A stretch of DNA of 64,000 nucleotides from Brevundimonas basaltis (GCF_014202075.1 NZ_JACHFZ010000001.1:372001-436000); one strand, 5' to 3'. Numbered from the stretch's first letter, positions 1-7,915 are shown. Made by a program: numbers and translations. Notes: generated from the sequence alone by a model not told the origin.

Positions 1-599
1 CCTTCGTGGTCGACAAGAACGCGCCCGGCCTGTCGTTCGGGGCGCAGGAAAAGAAGATGGGCTGGAACAGCCAGCCCACCGCCATCGTCAGCTTCGACGA
101 CTGCCGCATCCCGGCGGCCAATCTGCTCGGCAAGGAAGGCGACGGCTTCCGCTACGCCATGATGGGCCTCGACGGCGGCCGCCTGAACATCGCCGCCTGC
201 TCGCTGGGCGGCGCCCGGCTGGCGCTGGAGGCGGCGCTGGAATACGTCGCCTCACGCAAGCAGTTCGGCAAACCCATCGCCGACTTCCAGAACACCCAGT
301 TCAAGCTGGCCGACATGGCGACCCAGCTGGAGGCCTGCCGGCTGATGGTGCTGCGCGGGGCCTGGGCGCTGGACACCCGCCATCCCGAGGCGACCAAATG
401 GTGCGCCATGGCCAAGCGCTTCGCCACCGACGCCTGTTTCCAGATCGCCGACGAGGCCCTGCAGCTGCACGGCGGCTACGGCTATCTGAAGGACTATCCG
501 CTGGAGCGCATCGTCCGCGACCTGCGCGTCCACCGGATCCTCGAAGGCACCAACGAGATCATGCGCGTGATCACAGCGCGGGAAATGCTGCGGCAGTAG
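1..599 (+). CDS. Acyl-CoA dehydrogenase, C-terminal half (5' end outside window)
   Basis: The reading frame is already open at base 3 and runs to a TAG at 597-599, so only about the last 198 residues are present. It carries the typical end of a flavin-dependent acyl-CoA dehydrogenase: a helical domain with RKQFGKPIADFQ, a LHGGYGY segment, and EGTNEIMR near the C terminus, where the glutamate is the expected catalytic base. The 3-hydroxyisobutyryl-CoA hydrolase and 3-hydroxyisobutyrate dehydrogenase genes downstream make isobutyryl-CoA dehydrogenase of valine breakdown the likeliest role. That assignment is inferred from context, since short-chain acyl-CoA dehydrogenases are hard to separate by sequence alone. 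Confidence 0.9.
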   Translation, partial: FVVDKNAPGLSFGAQEKKMGWNSQPTAIVSFDDCRIPAANLLGKEGDGFRYAMMGLDGGRLNIAACSLGGARLALEAALEYVASRKQFGKPIADFQNTQFKLADMATQLEACRLMVLRGAWALDTRHPEATKWCAMAKRFATDACFQIADEALQLHGGYGYLKDYPLERIVRDLRVHRILEGTNEIMRVITAREMLRQ

Positions 600-622
600 G
601 GGTGCTGGCCGATCCGTGTTAG

Positions 623-644
623 CCTGACCAGCATTCTGGTCAGG
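623..644. promoter_or_regulatory. Perfect inverted repeat before the antitoxin gene
   Basis: CCTGACCAG, a CATT spacer and CTGGTCAGG form a perfect 9-bp inverted repeat ending 7 bases before the antitoxin ATG at 652. The ribosome binding site (AGGGG, 641-645) overlaps the right arm. Phd/YefM-type antitoxins usually repress their own operon through such palindromes, so an operator is the first guess. As RNA the same sequence would form a hairpin covering the ribosome binding site. Confidence 0.55.
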
Positions 645-651
645 GGTGTGC

Positions 652-930
652 ATGCGCAGCGTCGGTGTTCTGGAAGCCAAAACCAAGCTTTCGGCCCTGC
701 TCGACGAGGTCGAAGCGACGGGCGAGGCCATCGTCATCACGCGGCACGGCAAGCCCGTGGCGCGGCTGTCGCCTGAGCGTGGGGCAGACAATCTGCGCTC
801 CCGGCTGTCGGCCCCCGAACTGGCCGAGCGTGCCCGGGCCTTCCGGGACAAGCAGGCGCCTGACCCGGAATGGGCGGCCCTGTCCTGGGAGGAACCGAAG
901 GCCATCGCGCGTGACGAAGCTGATCATTGA
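652..930 (+). CDS. Phd/YefM-family antitoxin
   Basis: This 92-residue protein has the N-terminal DNA-binding fold of Phd/YefM antitoxins: VGVLEAKTKLSALLDEV, then GEAIVITRHGKPVARL. The C-terminal tail (about residues 50-92) is charged and probably disordered, as expected for the toxin-binding part. I chose the ATG at 652 over a GTG at 646 because AGGGG at 641-645 is well spaced only for the ATG. The gene overlaps the PIN-domain toxin reading frame by 20 bases, the usual toxin-antitoxin arrangement. The pair sits between two valine-catabolism genes, which suggests insertion into an existing cluster. A palindrome directly upstream is a likely autoregulatory operator. Confidence 0.85.
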   Translation: MRSVGVLEAKTKLSALLDEVEATGEAIVITRHGKPVARLSPERGADNLRSRLSAPELAERARAFRDKQAPDPEWAALSWEEPKAIARDEADH

Positions 931-1325
931 CGCCTCGGCGGCGGCATCGTGGCTGCTGGCGTCACAGGCGACGCGGTCTGCGACGGAGCTGCTTGAACGG
1001 TTGGGCGACTTCGAGCCAGGTGCGGTACGTCTTCCAGTGGGAGCTTGGAAACCTGCTGGTACGCCAGACCCGCCGCGAGCCGGGCTTCGACCTGCGCGAG
1101 GCGTACGGGGTTCTCGACTCCTTCAAAATCATGGTGGCGCCTCCGGTGGCACGAGACGACATCCGTGCACTGGCCGCCATTGCGGCGGCCCGTGGGCTCA
1201 GCCTGTTCGACGCCGGCTATCTGTGGCTGGCCATGCAGATGGACGGCATCGTCGCCTCCCGCGACGGGGGCCTGATGGCTGCTGCGGCCGCCGCCGGTCT
1301 TCCCGTATTCGATCTTCGCGACTAA
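911..1325 (+). pseudogene. VapC-type PIN-domain toxin, frameshifted
   Basis: A GTG at 911 opens a frame starting VTKLIIDASAAASWLL, the first strand of a PIN-domain ribonuclease with its first acidic residue. The frame continues to about base 1015 and then loses similarity. From about 1020 the next frame gives VRYVFQWELGNLLV and then the rest of a PIN domain, including LSLFDAGYLWLAMQ and IVASRDGGL with the later acidic residues, ending at the TAA at 1323-1325. One surplus base near 1013-1024 would explain the break. The toxin is therefore either inactivated, read by programmed slippage, or affected by a sequencing error. An ATG at 927 in the second frame would drop the catalytic N terminus and is unlikely to be the true start. 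Confidence 0.75.
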
Positions 1326-1334
1326 GCGGAGCGC

Positions 1335-2387
1335 ATGATCTCCGAATCCGAAGTCCTCGCCCGCGTCCAGTCCGGCGTCGGCCGCCTGACCCTGAACCGC
1401 CCGAAGGCCCTGCATGCGCTCAACCGCGCCATGTGCGACGCCATGATCGAGGCGCTGCTGGCCTGGCGTGATGACGATGCGGTCAAGTCCGTCCTCATCG
1501 ACCACGCCGGCGAGCGCGGCTTCTGCGCCGGCGGCGACATCCGCATGATCGCCGAAAGCGGGGCAGGGGACGCCTCGGAGGCGAAGGCCTTCTTCGACCG
1601 GGAATACAAGCTCAACCACCTGCTGTTCGATTATCCCAAGCCGGTCACCGCCCTCGTCGACGGCATCGTCATGGGCGGCGGCGTCGGCATCTCCGAGCCC
1701 GCCGACGTCCGCATCGCCACCGAACGCACCACCTACGCCATGCCCGAGACCGGCATCGGCCTGTTTCCCGATGTCGGCGGCGGCTGGTTCCTGCCGCGCC
1801 TGCCGGGCCAGACCGGCGTCTGGTTGGCCCTGACCGGAGCCCGGCTCAAGGCGGCGGACACCGTCTTTCTGGGCGTCCACACCCACTTCCTGCCCTCCGA
1901 CGCCCTGGAGGCCTTCCGCGCCATTCTCGCCGCCGATCCAGCCCATCCGATCGACGTCGCCGACGGGCTGGAGACCGACGCCGGCGAACCGCCGATCGAG
2001 CCGCACCTGCCGGCCATCGAACGCCTGTTCGCCTTCGACGCCGTCGAGGAGATATTCGCCGCTCTCGAAGCCGATGGTTCAGATTGGGCGCTGACCCAAC
2101 TGGCGACCCTGAAGACCAAGTCGCCGCAGTCGCTGAAGGTCACCCTGCGCCAGCTGCGCACCGGCGCGAGCCTCGGCAGCTTCGCCGACAACATGGCCAT
2201 GGAGTACCGTCTCGGCGGTCGCGTGGTCCGCACCCACGACTTCCAGGAAGGCGTCCGCGCCGTCATCGTCGACAAGGACAACACCCCGAAATGGGCGCCG
2301 GCCGATCTGGCGGGCGTGTTCGAGGCCGAGCTGGATCGCCTGTTCGCGCCGCTGCCGGCGGACGAGGAGTGGAGGCCGCTCGCCTGA
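1335..2387 (+). CDS. 3-hydroxyisobutyryl-CoA hydrolase (enoyl-CoA hydratase/isomerase superfamily)
   Basis: A crotonase-fold protein of 350 residues, the usual length of 3-hydroxyisobutyryl-CoA hydrolase. It shows RLTLNRPKALHALN near the start, the oxyanion-hole segment RGFCAGGDIRMI at about 61-72, and IVMGGGVGIS followed by the acidic active-site stretch at about 110-130. The C-terminal third, with repeated helices after residue 220, is typical of the hydrolase rather than of short enoyl-CoA hydratases. The enzyme frees 3-hydroxyisobutyrate from its CoA ester in valine breakdown. Neighbouring acyl-CoA dehydrogenase and 3-hydroxyisobutyrate dehydrogenase genes supply the steps before and after. 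The ATG follows a GGAG ribosome binding site in AAGCGGAGCGC. Confidence 0.88.
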   Translation: MISESEVLARVQSGVGRLTLNRPKALHALNRAMCDAMIEALLAWRDDDAVKSVLIDHAGERGFCAGGDIRMIAESGAGDASEAKAFFDREYKLNHLLFDYPKPVTALVDGIVMGGGVGISEPADVRIATERTTYAMPETGIGLFPDVGGGWFLPRLPGQTGVWLALTGARLKAADTVFLGVHTHFLPSDALEAFRAILAADPAHPIDVADGLETDAGEPPIEPHLPAIERLFAFDAVEEIFAALEADGSDWALTQLATLKTKSPQSLKVTLRQLRTGASLGSFADNMAMEYRLGGRVVRTHDFQEGVRAVIVDKDNTPKWAPADLAGVFEAELDRLFAPLPADEEWRPLA

Positions 2388-2452
2388 TCGACAGGGGTTG
2401 CCATCGGCCTCAATCCGGAGCTTGGCTGTCGCCGCTGGTTCAGGAGACGATC

Positions 2453-3238
2453 ATGCCCAAGCCGTCGCTTCTCGCTCTTGCCGCCGTTCTTGCCCTGTCC
2501 GCTTGCGGGTCCGACCCCTACGCCGGGCGCGAGGACCGGCTCATCAATTCCACCTATCAGGCGATGCAGCTGGCCGACATCCACCGCGCCGCGGTCACCG
2601 ACCTGCTGCGTCCCGCCGACGAGGTGGCCCGCGACGAATTCCGTCATCCCGACCGCATGCTGGCCTTCGCCATGCTGGAGCCGGGCGACAAGGTCGCCGA
2701 CATCCGCCCCGGCGCCGGCTATTTCACCCGTCTGTTCGCCCGCGTGGTCGGCGACGGGGGTAAGGTCTACGCCTTCGTGCCCAACCGCACCGCCGAGCGC
2801 GAGAACCCCCGCGCCGACGCTCTGGTGGCGGCCTATCCCAACGTGGTCCGGGTCAACGGCGACCTGAACACCATGAGCTTCCCCGAGCCGCTCGACGTCG
2901 TCTGGATGAGCCAGGAATATCACGACTTCCACATCCCGGCTTTCAACACCGACGTCATGACCATGAACCGGGCCATCTACGCGGCGCTCAAGCCCGGCGG
3001 CTATTTCATCGTCATCGATCACGCGGGCCGTCCGGGCACGGGCCACAGCGAGGTCCAGTCCCTGCACCGCATCGAGGGCGCCTCGCTGCGCGCCGAGGTC
3101 GAGGCGGCGGGCTTCGTCTTCGACGGCGAGTCCTCTGCGCTGGTGAACCCTGCCGACGACCGCACGACCAATGTCTTCGACGAGGCCATCCGCGGCCGCA
3201 CCGACCAGTTCGTCTATCGCTTCAGGAAGCCGGGCTGA
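2453..3238 (+). CDS. Exported lipoprotein with a class I methyltransferase-like fold
   Basis: This 261-residue protein starts with a lipoprotein signal (MPKPSLLALAAVLALSAC) whose lipobox LSAC gives a lipidated Cys18. CAGGAGA at 2441-2447 supports the ATG at 2453. The mature part resembles a Rossmann-type methyltransferase: GDKVADIRPGAGYFTRLF at about 78-95 fits motif I, followed by GKVYAFVPN and a late LKPGGYFIVIDHAGRPG strand. S-adenosylmethionine is not expected outside the cytoplasm, so the true ligand and activity are unknown. It is a tandem paralogue of the gene at 3262-4047, with exactly the same length. The shared C terminus (VFDEAIRGRTDQF versus VFDESIRGRTSQF) shows the duplication. 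Confidence 0.8.
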   Translation: MPKPSLLALAAVLALSACGSDPYAGREDRLINSTYQAMQLADIHRAAVTDLLRPADEVARDEFRHPDRMLAFAMLEPGDKVADIRPGAGYFTRLFARVVGDGGKVYAFVPNRTAERENPRADALVAAYPNVVRVNGDLNTMSFPEPLDVVWMSQEYHDFHIPAFNTDVMTMNRAIYAALKPGGYFIVIDHAGRPGTGHSEVQSLHRIEGASLRAEVEAAGFVFDGESSALVNPADDRTTNVFDEAIRGRTDQFVYRFRKPG

Positions 3239-3261
3239 GTCCCGGAAGACAGGAGGTTTCC

Positions 3262-4047
3262 ATGCGTAACGCCTTTGTCCTGGCCGCCGTCGCCGGTCTC
3301 GTCCTCTCCGCGCCCGCCGCCGCACAGCTCCCGCCGCTGCCGGCCCCGCCCGTCGTGCAGTCGATGCCGGGCGGACCCGACTACGCCGCCGTCCTCGCCT
3401 CGCCGATCCGCACCGACGAGGACCGGGCCCGGGACGAGACGCGCCAGACCGCCATCGTCCTCGGCTTCACCGGCGTCCGTCCCGGCTGGAAGGTCGTCGA
3501 CATGATCATCGGCGGCGGCTATTTCACGCGAATCTTCTCCGCCGCCGTCGGGCCCGGGGGGCATGTCACCGCTTGGCAACCGGCCGAATTCATCGGCTTC
3601 CAGGCCTCCTATGCCGAGGCGATCGAGGCCGCCGACGCCCTGCCCAACGTCGACGCCATCCGCTCGCCCATCGCCGCGCCCGACTTTCCCTACGACCTCG
3701 ACCTGATCTTCACCGCCCAGAACTACCACGATCTGCATCTTCGGCCGTTCGCGGCGGACACGGCGGCCCGCGTCAATACGGCGGCGTTCTCAGCCCTGAA
3801 ACCCGGCGGTTTCTACGTCGTCATCGACCACTACGCGGTCGACGGTTCGGACCTGTCCGTCGCCGACGATCTGCACCGCATCGACCACGACACCGTCGTG
3901 CGCGAGGTCGAGGCCGCTGGTTTCGAGCTCGACAGCATGAGCCCGGCCCTGTGGAACGACGACGATCCCCGCACCGCAAACGTCTTCGACGAGTCGATCC
4001 GCGGCCGCACCAGCCAGTTCATGATCCGGTTCCGCAAGCCGGAGTGA
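3262..4047 (+). CDS. Exported class I methyltransferase-like protein, paralogue of the upstream gene
   Basis: 261 residues with a Sec signal peptide (MRNAFVLAAVAGLVLSAPAAAQ), cleaved after an AAA/Q-type site and lacking a lipobox, so the product should be soluble in the periplasm. GWKVVDMIIGGGYFTRIFS at about 75-93 matches the glycine-rich first strand-loop of methyltransferases, and ALKPGGFYVVIDHYAVDG lies near residue 180. The sequence aligns along its whole length with the lipoprotein 23 bases upstream, so this is a tandem duplication with divergent export signals. GACAGGAGG before the ATG is a strong ribosome binding site. Substrate unknown. Similar exported methyltransferase-like proteins are often annotated in sphingomonads and caulobacters, but I know of no assigned function. 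Confidence 0.8.
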   Translation: MRNAFVLAAVAGLVLSAPAAAQLPPLPAPPVVQSMPGGPDYAAVLASPIRTDEDRARDETRQTAIVLGFTGVRPGWKVVDMIIGGGYFTRIFSAAVGPGGHVTAWQPAEFIGFQASYAEAIEAADALPNVDAIRSPIAAPDFPYDLDLIFTAQNYHDLHLRPFAADTAARVNTAAFSALKPGGFYVVIDHYAVDGSDLSVADDLHRIDHDTVVREVEAAGFELDSMSPALWNDDDPRTANVFDESIRGRTSQFMIRFRKPE

Positions 4048-4095
4048 TCGAAATCCGCCCGCCCCGCTGGCGAGCGGGCGCCGGACGGGCTAACC

Positions 4096-4116
4096 CTCCC
4101 GAAAATCATTCGGGAG
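4096..4116 (+). promoter_or_regulatory. Hairpin covering the ribosome binding site of the 3-hydroxyisobutyrate dehydrogenase gene
   Basis: CTCCCGAA (4096-4103), AATCA and TTCGGGAG (4109-4116) form a perfect 8-bp stem. The right arm contains the GGGAGA ribosome binding site for the ATG at 4124. A second GC-only stem (CCCGCT/AGCGGG, 4063-4078) lies just upstream. The pair could end transcription of the upstream gene, limit translation of the next, or both. No T-tract follows, so it is not a classical terminator. Confidence 0.4.
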
Positions 4117-4123
4117 AGACGCC

Positions 4124-5029
4124 ATGACCCAGACCATCGCCTTCATCGGCCTCGGCAATATGGGCGGCGGCATGGCCGCCAACCAGGCGAAGGCGGGCAA
4201 TACGGTCATGGCCTTTGACCTGTCGAAGGAGGCGCTGGACCGCGCCGCCTCGCACGGCTGCACCCCCGCCGCCTCGGTGGCCGAGGCGGTCAAGACCGCC
4301 GATGTGGTCATCACCATGCTGCCCGCCGGACCGCATGTGCTGAAGGTCTATTCCGAACAGATCATCGGCGCGGCCCCGACCTCGGCCCTGCTGCTCGACT
4401 GTTCGACCATCGACGTCGACACCGCCCGCAAGGTCGCCGGCCTGGCGAAGGACGCCGGCTACGCCTTCGCCGACGCCCCTGTCTCGGGCGGGACCATGGC
4501 GGCCGACGCCGGCACCCTGGCCTTCATGGTCGGTTGCGACGAGCCCGACTTCGCCCGCATCGAAACGGCGCTGGAGCCGATGAGCCGCGCCACCTTCCGC
4601 GCCGGCGATCACGGGGCAGGGCAGGCGGCCAAGATCTGCAACAACATGATCCTCGGCATCACCATGCTCGGCACCTGCGAGGCCATCGGCCTGGCCGAGA
4701 AGCTGGGTCTGGACCCGGTGAAGATGTTCGACATCGTCGCCAAGTCGTCCGGCCAGAGCTGGAGCGTCACCACCTACTACCCCTGGCCCGGCCCGGTGCC
4801 GACCGCCCCGTCGAACCGCAACTACGACGGCGGTTTCGCCGCCGCCATGATGCTCAAGGACCTCAAACTGGCCCAGGACGCCGCCGCCAAGTCCGGCGCC
4901 TCGACCCCGCTCGGCGCCCAGACCGAGGCCCTGTTCCAGATGTTCAACGGCCTCGGCTACGGCGGCCGCGACTTTTCGGCCATCCTGCAGATGCTCCGCG
5001 GCAAGCTGGACGAGTTGCCGAAGAGCTAA
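4124..5029 (+). CDS. mmsB: 3-hydroxyisobutyrate dehydrogenase
   Basis: A 301-residue member of the beta-hydroxyacid dehydrogenase family. It opens with IAFIGLGNMGGGMA, the NAD-binding glycine loop, continues with DAPVSGGTMAADAGTLAFMVG at about 125-145 (substrate-binding signature) and contains GHGAGQAAKICNNMILG, where the lysine is the catalytic residue of the family. It oxidises 3-hydroxyisobutyrate to methylmalonate semialdehyde in valine catabolism, using the product of the hydrolase at 1335-2387. Length and motifs fit MmsB closely. The ATG is preceded by GGGAGAGACGCC. The ribosome binding site lies in a stem-loop, which may modulate translation. Confidence 0.93.
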   Translation: MTQTIAFIGLGNMGGGMAANQAKAGNTVMAFDLSKEALDRAASHGCTPAASVAEAVKTADVVITMLPAGPHVLKVYSEQIIGAAPTSALLLDCSTIDVDTARKVAGLAKDAGYAFADAPVSGGTMAADAGTLAFMVGCDEPDFARIETALEPMSRATFRAGDHGAGQAAKICNNMILGITMLGTCEAIGLAEKLGLDPVKMFDIVAKSSGQSWSVTTYYPWPGPVPTAPSNRNYDGGFAAAMMLKDLKLAQDAAAKSGASTPLGAQTEALFQMFNGLGYGGRDFSAILQMLRGKLDELPKS

Positions 5030-5082
5030 GCGGGCCGAGAATCTGAGAACCGTTATCAATTAGAGGTTTGCGGCGTTTTGTC

Positions 5083-5110
5083 CGGGCCGATTCATGGACA
5101 AATCGGCCCG
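5083..5110 (+). promoter_or_regulatory. Perfect 10-bp hairpin in the hemA leader
   Basis: CGGGCCGATT (5083-5092), an 8-base loop and AATCGGCCCG (5101-5110) make a perfect stem 48 bases before the chosen hemA start. It is followed by no T-run. It may terminate mmsB transcription with help, act as an operator, or be a leader structure affecting hemA. If hemA began at the upstream TTG (5068) this would be coding sequence, which I consider less likely. Confidence 0.4.
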
Positions 5111-5157
5111 ATCGGCGCATCACGCGGCAAGTTTTCGCCGCCAGCAGAGCTGACAGC

Positions 5158-6384
5158 TTGTACGATTACAGGGCCGCATTTCAGACCGCCGTGGAGCAGG
5201 TAAAGGGCGAGGGGCGCTATCGCGTCTTCGCCGACCTGAAGCGCGTGCGCGGCGAATTCCCCAAGGCGGTGCGACGCCGCGAGGACGGCTCGGAGCAGGA
5301 CGTCGTGGTCTGGTGCTCCAACGACTATCTCGGCATGGGTCAGCATCCGGCCGTGCTGGAAGCCATGCAGGGCGAGATCGATCAGGCGGGCGCCGGCGCC
5401 GGCGGCACGCGCAACATCTCGGGCACGACCCGCTCGGCGGTCGATCTGGAAGCCGAGCTAGCCAGCTGGCACCAGAAGGAAGCCGCCCTCCTGTTCACCT
5501 CGGGCTATGTGGCCAACGAAGCGACCCTGACGACCCTGCAGCGCATCCTTCCGGGCCTGATCGTCTTCTCCGACAGCCTCAACCACGCCTCGATGATCGC
5601 CGGCATCCGCAACGGCGGCTGCGAGCGGCACATCTACGCCCACAACGACCTCACTCACCTCGAACGGCTGCTTCGCGACGCCCCCGCCGACGCGCCGAAG
5701 CTGATCGCCTTCGAGAGCGTCTATTCCATGGACGGCGACATCGCCGATCTGGCCGGCACCATCGCCCTGGCGAAGAAATACGGCGCTATGACCTACCTCG
5801 ACGAGGTCCACGCCGTCGGCCTGTACGGCCGCACAGGCGCCGGGATCGCCGAGCGCGACGGCGTGCTGGACGGCATCGACATCGTCGAATGCACCCTTGG
5901 CAAGGCCATCGGCGTCATGGGCGGCTACATCGCCGCCGATGCGGTGATCGTCGATGCGGTGCGCAGCTGGGCCTCGGGCTTCATCTTCACCACCAGCCTG
6001 CCGCCGGCCCTGACCGCCGGCGCCTTGGCCTCGGTGCGTCACCTCAAGACCCATCCGGCGTTGCGCGAGGCTCATCAGGAGCGCGCCGCCGCCCTCAAGT
6101 CCCGCTTCGCCGCCGCCGGCATCCCGGTGATGGATTCGGTCAGCCACATCGTCCCGGTCTTCGTCGGCGACCCGGTGCATACCAAGATGATCTCGGACAT
6201 GCTGCTCGACGAGTACGGCGTCTACGTCCAGCCGATCAACTATCCCACCGTGCCCAAGGGTACCGAACGCCTGCGCTTCACCCCCTCGCCGAACCACACC
6301 GACGCCATGATGGATGATCTGGTCAGGGCGATGGACAAGCTCTGGACCCACTGCAACGTGGCGCGCCTCCCTGCCGTCGCCTGA
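5158..6384 (+). CDS. hemA: 5-aminolevulinate synthase
   Basis: A PLP enzyme of the alpha-oxoamine synthase family that condenses glycine and succinyl-CoA, the first step of the Shemin haem pathway used by alphaproteobacteria. From the TTG at 5158 it has 408 residues, the normal length for the bacterial enzyme. It shows [12 protein letters not shown] near residue 60, [13 protein letters not shown] near 80-92, and [14 protein letters not shown] with the Schiff-base lysine near 245. The frame is open upstream to a TTG at 5068, but the residues added do not look like the family. The protein should begin with something like MYDYRAAFQ, which the TTG at 5158 gives. Its ribosome binding site is weak, so the start is the uncertain part. 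Confidence 0.93.
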   Translation: MYDYRAAFQTAVEQVKGEGRYRVFADLKRVRGEFPKAVRRREDGSEQDVVVWCSNDYLGMGQHPAVLEAMQGEIDQAGAGAGGTRNISGTTRSAVDLEAELASWHQKEAALLFTSGYVANEATLTTLQRILPGLIVFSDSLNHASMIAGIRNGGCERHIYAHNDLTHLERLLRDAPADAPKLIAFESVYSMDGDIADLAGTIALAKKYGAMTYLDEVHAVGLYGRTGAGIAERDGVLDGIDIVECTLGKAIGVMGGYIAADAVIVDAVRSWASGFIFTTSLPPALTAGALASVRHLKTHPALREAHQERAAALKSRFAAAGIPVMDSVSHIVPVFVGDPVHTKMISDMLLDEYGVYVQPINYPTVPKGTERLRFTPSPNHTDAMMDDLVRAMDKLWTHCNVARLPAVA

Positions 6385-6559
6385 CGCCGAACTCGGCGAG
6401 GTCATCATCGAGCTGACCCGCAGCGGCCCGTATCTGAAATGCTCGGCCATCCACGTCGCCACGGGCGTGGAGGTGTCCGCCTTCGGTCCGGTCGCCGAGC
6501 CGAAGGGTCTGGAACGCATCGCTCTCGCCAAGCTGAAACGGGCCCTCGCCGCGCGCTGA
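6314..6559 (+). CDS. Small conserved alphaproteobacterial protein (DUF6898-like)
   Basis: The frame encodes a compact beta-rich core, [20 protein letters not shown] followed by [10 protein letters not shown] and a C-terminal helix rich in lysine and arginine. The only ATG (6314) lies 71 bases inside hemA and gives 81 residues. A CTG at 6371 would give a protein limited to the core. I recall short proteins of this kind, with an EFxRxGxYVKVSAID pattern, encoded next to serine hydroxymethyltransferase in alphaproteobacteria and grouped as DUF6898. Its function is not known. The core is convincing as real coding sequence, but the start is open. Confidence 0.6.
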   Translation: MIWSGRWTSSGPTATWRASLPSPDAELGEVIIELTRSGPYLKCSAIHVATGVEVSAFGPVAEPKGLERIALAKLKRALAAR

Positions 6560-6574
6560 CCACAAGATGTTGTG
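6557..6574. promoter_or_regulatory. Candidate NrdR box upstream of glyA-nrdR
   Basis: ACCACAA-GATG-TTGTGGT is a perfect inverted repeat. Its inner 16 bases, CCACAAGATGTTGTGG, fit the published NrdR-box pattern (aCAcwAtATaTwGtgt) at nearly all conserved positions. It lies 51 bases before the glyA GTG, in the leader of the operon that encodes NrdR itself. NrdR boxes usually occur as a spaced pair before ribonucleotide reductase genes; I saw no second copy here. Confidence 0.55.
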
Positions 6575-6624
6575 GTGAACCGTCGCCGGGCCTAAATGAA
6601 CCACCGCAGTTCCGGGGACCCGCA

Positions 6625-7908
6625 GTGACCGCCTTCACCCACGACGCCTTCTTCTCGACAACCCTCGCCGAGGCCGATCCCGACATCTTCGGCGGCATCC
6701 AGGGCGAACTGCGCCGCCAGCAGGAGCAGATCGAGCTGATCGCGTCCGAGAACATCGTCTCGAGGGCGGTGCTGGAGGCGCAGGGCTCGGTCCTGACCAA
6801 CAAATACGCTGAGGGCTATCCGGGCCGGCGCTACTACGGCGGCTGTGAATACGTCGACGTCACCGAGGATTTGGCCCGCAGCCGCGCGAAGCAGCTGTTC
6901 GGCTGCGCCTTCGCCAACGTCCAGCCGCACTCCGGCGCCCAGGCCAACCAGGCGGTGTTCCAGGCCCTGCTGACGCCCGGTGACACCTTCCTCGGCATGG
7001 ATCTGGCCTGCGGCGGTCACCTGACCCACGGCTCACCGGCCAACCAGTCCGGCAAATGGTTCCGGCCCGTGACCTACAAGGTCCGCGAGGACGATCACCT
7101 GATCGACTACGACCACGTGGCGCAGATGGCGGAGCAAGAGAAGCCGAAGCTGATCCTCGCCGGGGCCTCGGCCTACAGCCGCCATATCGACTTCAAACGC
7201 TTCCGCGAGATCGCCGACAGCGTGGGGGCGTATCTGATGGTCGACATGGCCCACTATGCGGGCCTGATCGCCGGGGGCGTCTATCCCGACCCGCTGCCGC
7301 ACGCCCACGTCGTCACCACCACCACGCACAAGACCCTGCGCGGCCCGCGCGGCGGCATGGTGCTGTCGAATGACATCGAGCTCGGCAAGAAGATCAACTC
7401 CGCCGTCTTCCCCGGCCTGCAGGGCGGGCCGTTGGAGCACGTTATCGCCGCCAAGGCCGTGGCCTTCGGCGAGGCCCTCAAGCCGGAGTTCAAGGCCTAT
7501 GCCCGACAGGTTGTCGACAACGCCCAGGCCTTGGCCGCCGTTCTGGTCGAGCGCGGCGCGGCCATCGTCTCGGGCGGCACCGACAGCCATCTGATGCTGG
7601 TCGATCTGCGGCCCAAGGGCGTCACCGGCAAGGCCACGGAGGCAGCGATGGAGCAGGCCCTGATGACCTGCAACAAGAACGGCGTGCCGTTCGACACCGC
7701 GCCCTTCACCGTGACCTCGGGCGTCCGCCTCGGCACGCCGGCCGGCACCACCCGTGGCTTCGGCGTCTCCGAGTTCCAGCAGGTCGGCCACTGGATCGCC
7801 GACGTCATCGATTCGATGAAGGGCACGGACGAGGCCGACGCCGGCGTGTCGCAACGCGTCGCCGGCGAGGTGCGCGAGCTCACGCGCCGCTTCCCGATTT
7901 ACGGATAG
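6625..7908 (+). CDS. glyA: Serine hydroxymethyltransferase
   Basis: 427 residues, the standard length. It interconverts serine and glycine with tetrahydrofolate, feeding one-carbon units. Visible signatures are [18 protein letters not shown] near the start, [15 protein letters not shown] with the active-site tyrosines, and [16 protein letters not shown] with the PLP-binding lysine near residue 230. The GTG at 6625 follows GGGGACCCGCA and gives the start [10 protein letters not shown], consistent with the family. It is the first gene of a long operon in which nrdR follows after 7 bases. The candidate NrdR box upstream would place glyA itself under NrdR control. Confidence 0.96.
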   Translation: MTAFTHDAFFSTTLAEADPDIFGGIQGELRRQQEQIELIASENIVSRAVLEAQGSVLTNKYAEGYPGRRYYGGCEYVDVTEDLARSRAKQLFGCAFANVQPHSGAQANQAVFQALLTPGDTFLGMDLACGGHLTHGSPANQSGKWFRPVTYKVREDDHLIDYDHVAQMAEQEKPKLILAGASAYSRHIDFKRFREIADSVGAYLMVDMAHYAGLIAGGVYPDPLPHAHVVTTTTHKTLRGPRGGMVLSNDIELGKKINSAVFPGLQGGPLEHVIAAKAVAFGEALKPEFKAYARQVVDNAQALAAVLVERGAAIVSGGTDSHLMLVDLRPKGVTGKATEAAMEQALMTCNKNGVPFDTAPFTVTSGVRLGTPAGTTRGFGVSEFQQVGHWIADVIDSMKGTDEADAGVSQRVAGEVRELTRRFPIYG

Positions 7909-7915
7909 CACCCCG

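Noticed and set aside
927..1020. ATG at 927 as the toxin start
   Set aside because: It gives an Arg-rich N terminus and loses the first catalytic aspartate, which is encoded in the other frame from the GTG at 911.
5068..5157. Upstream TTG start for hemA
   Set aside because: The ribosome binding site is too close, the 30 extra residues do not resemble the family, and the region contains a perfect hairpin.
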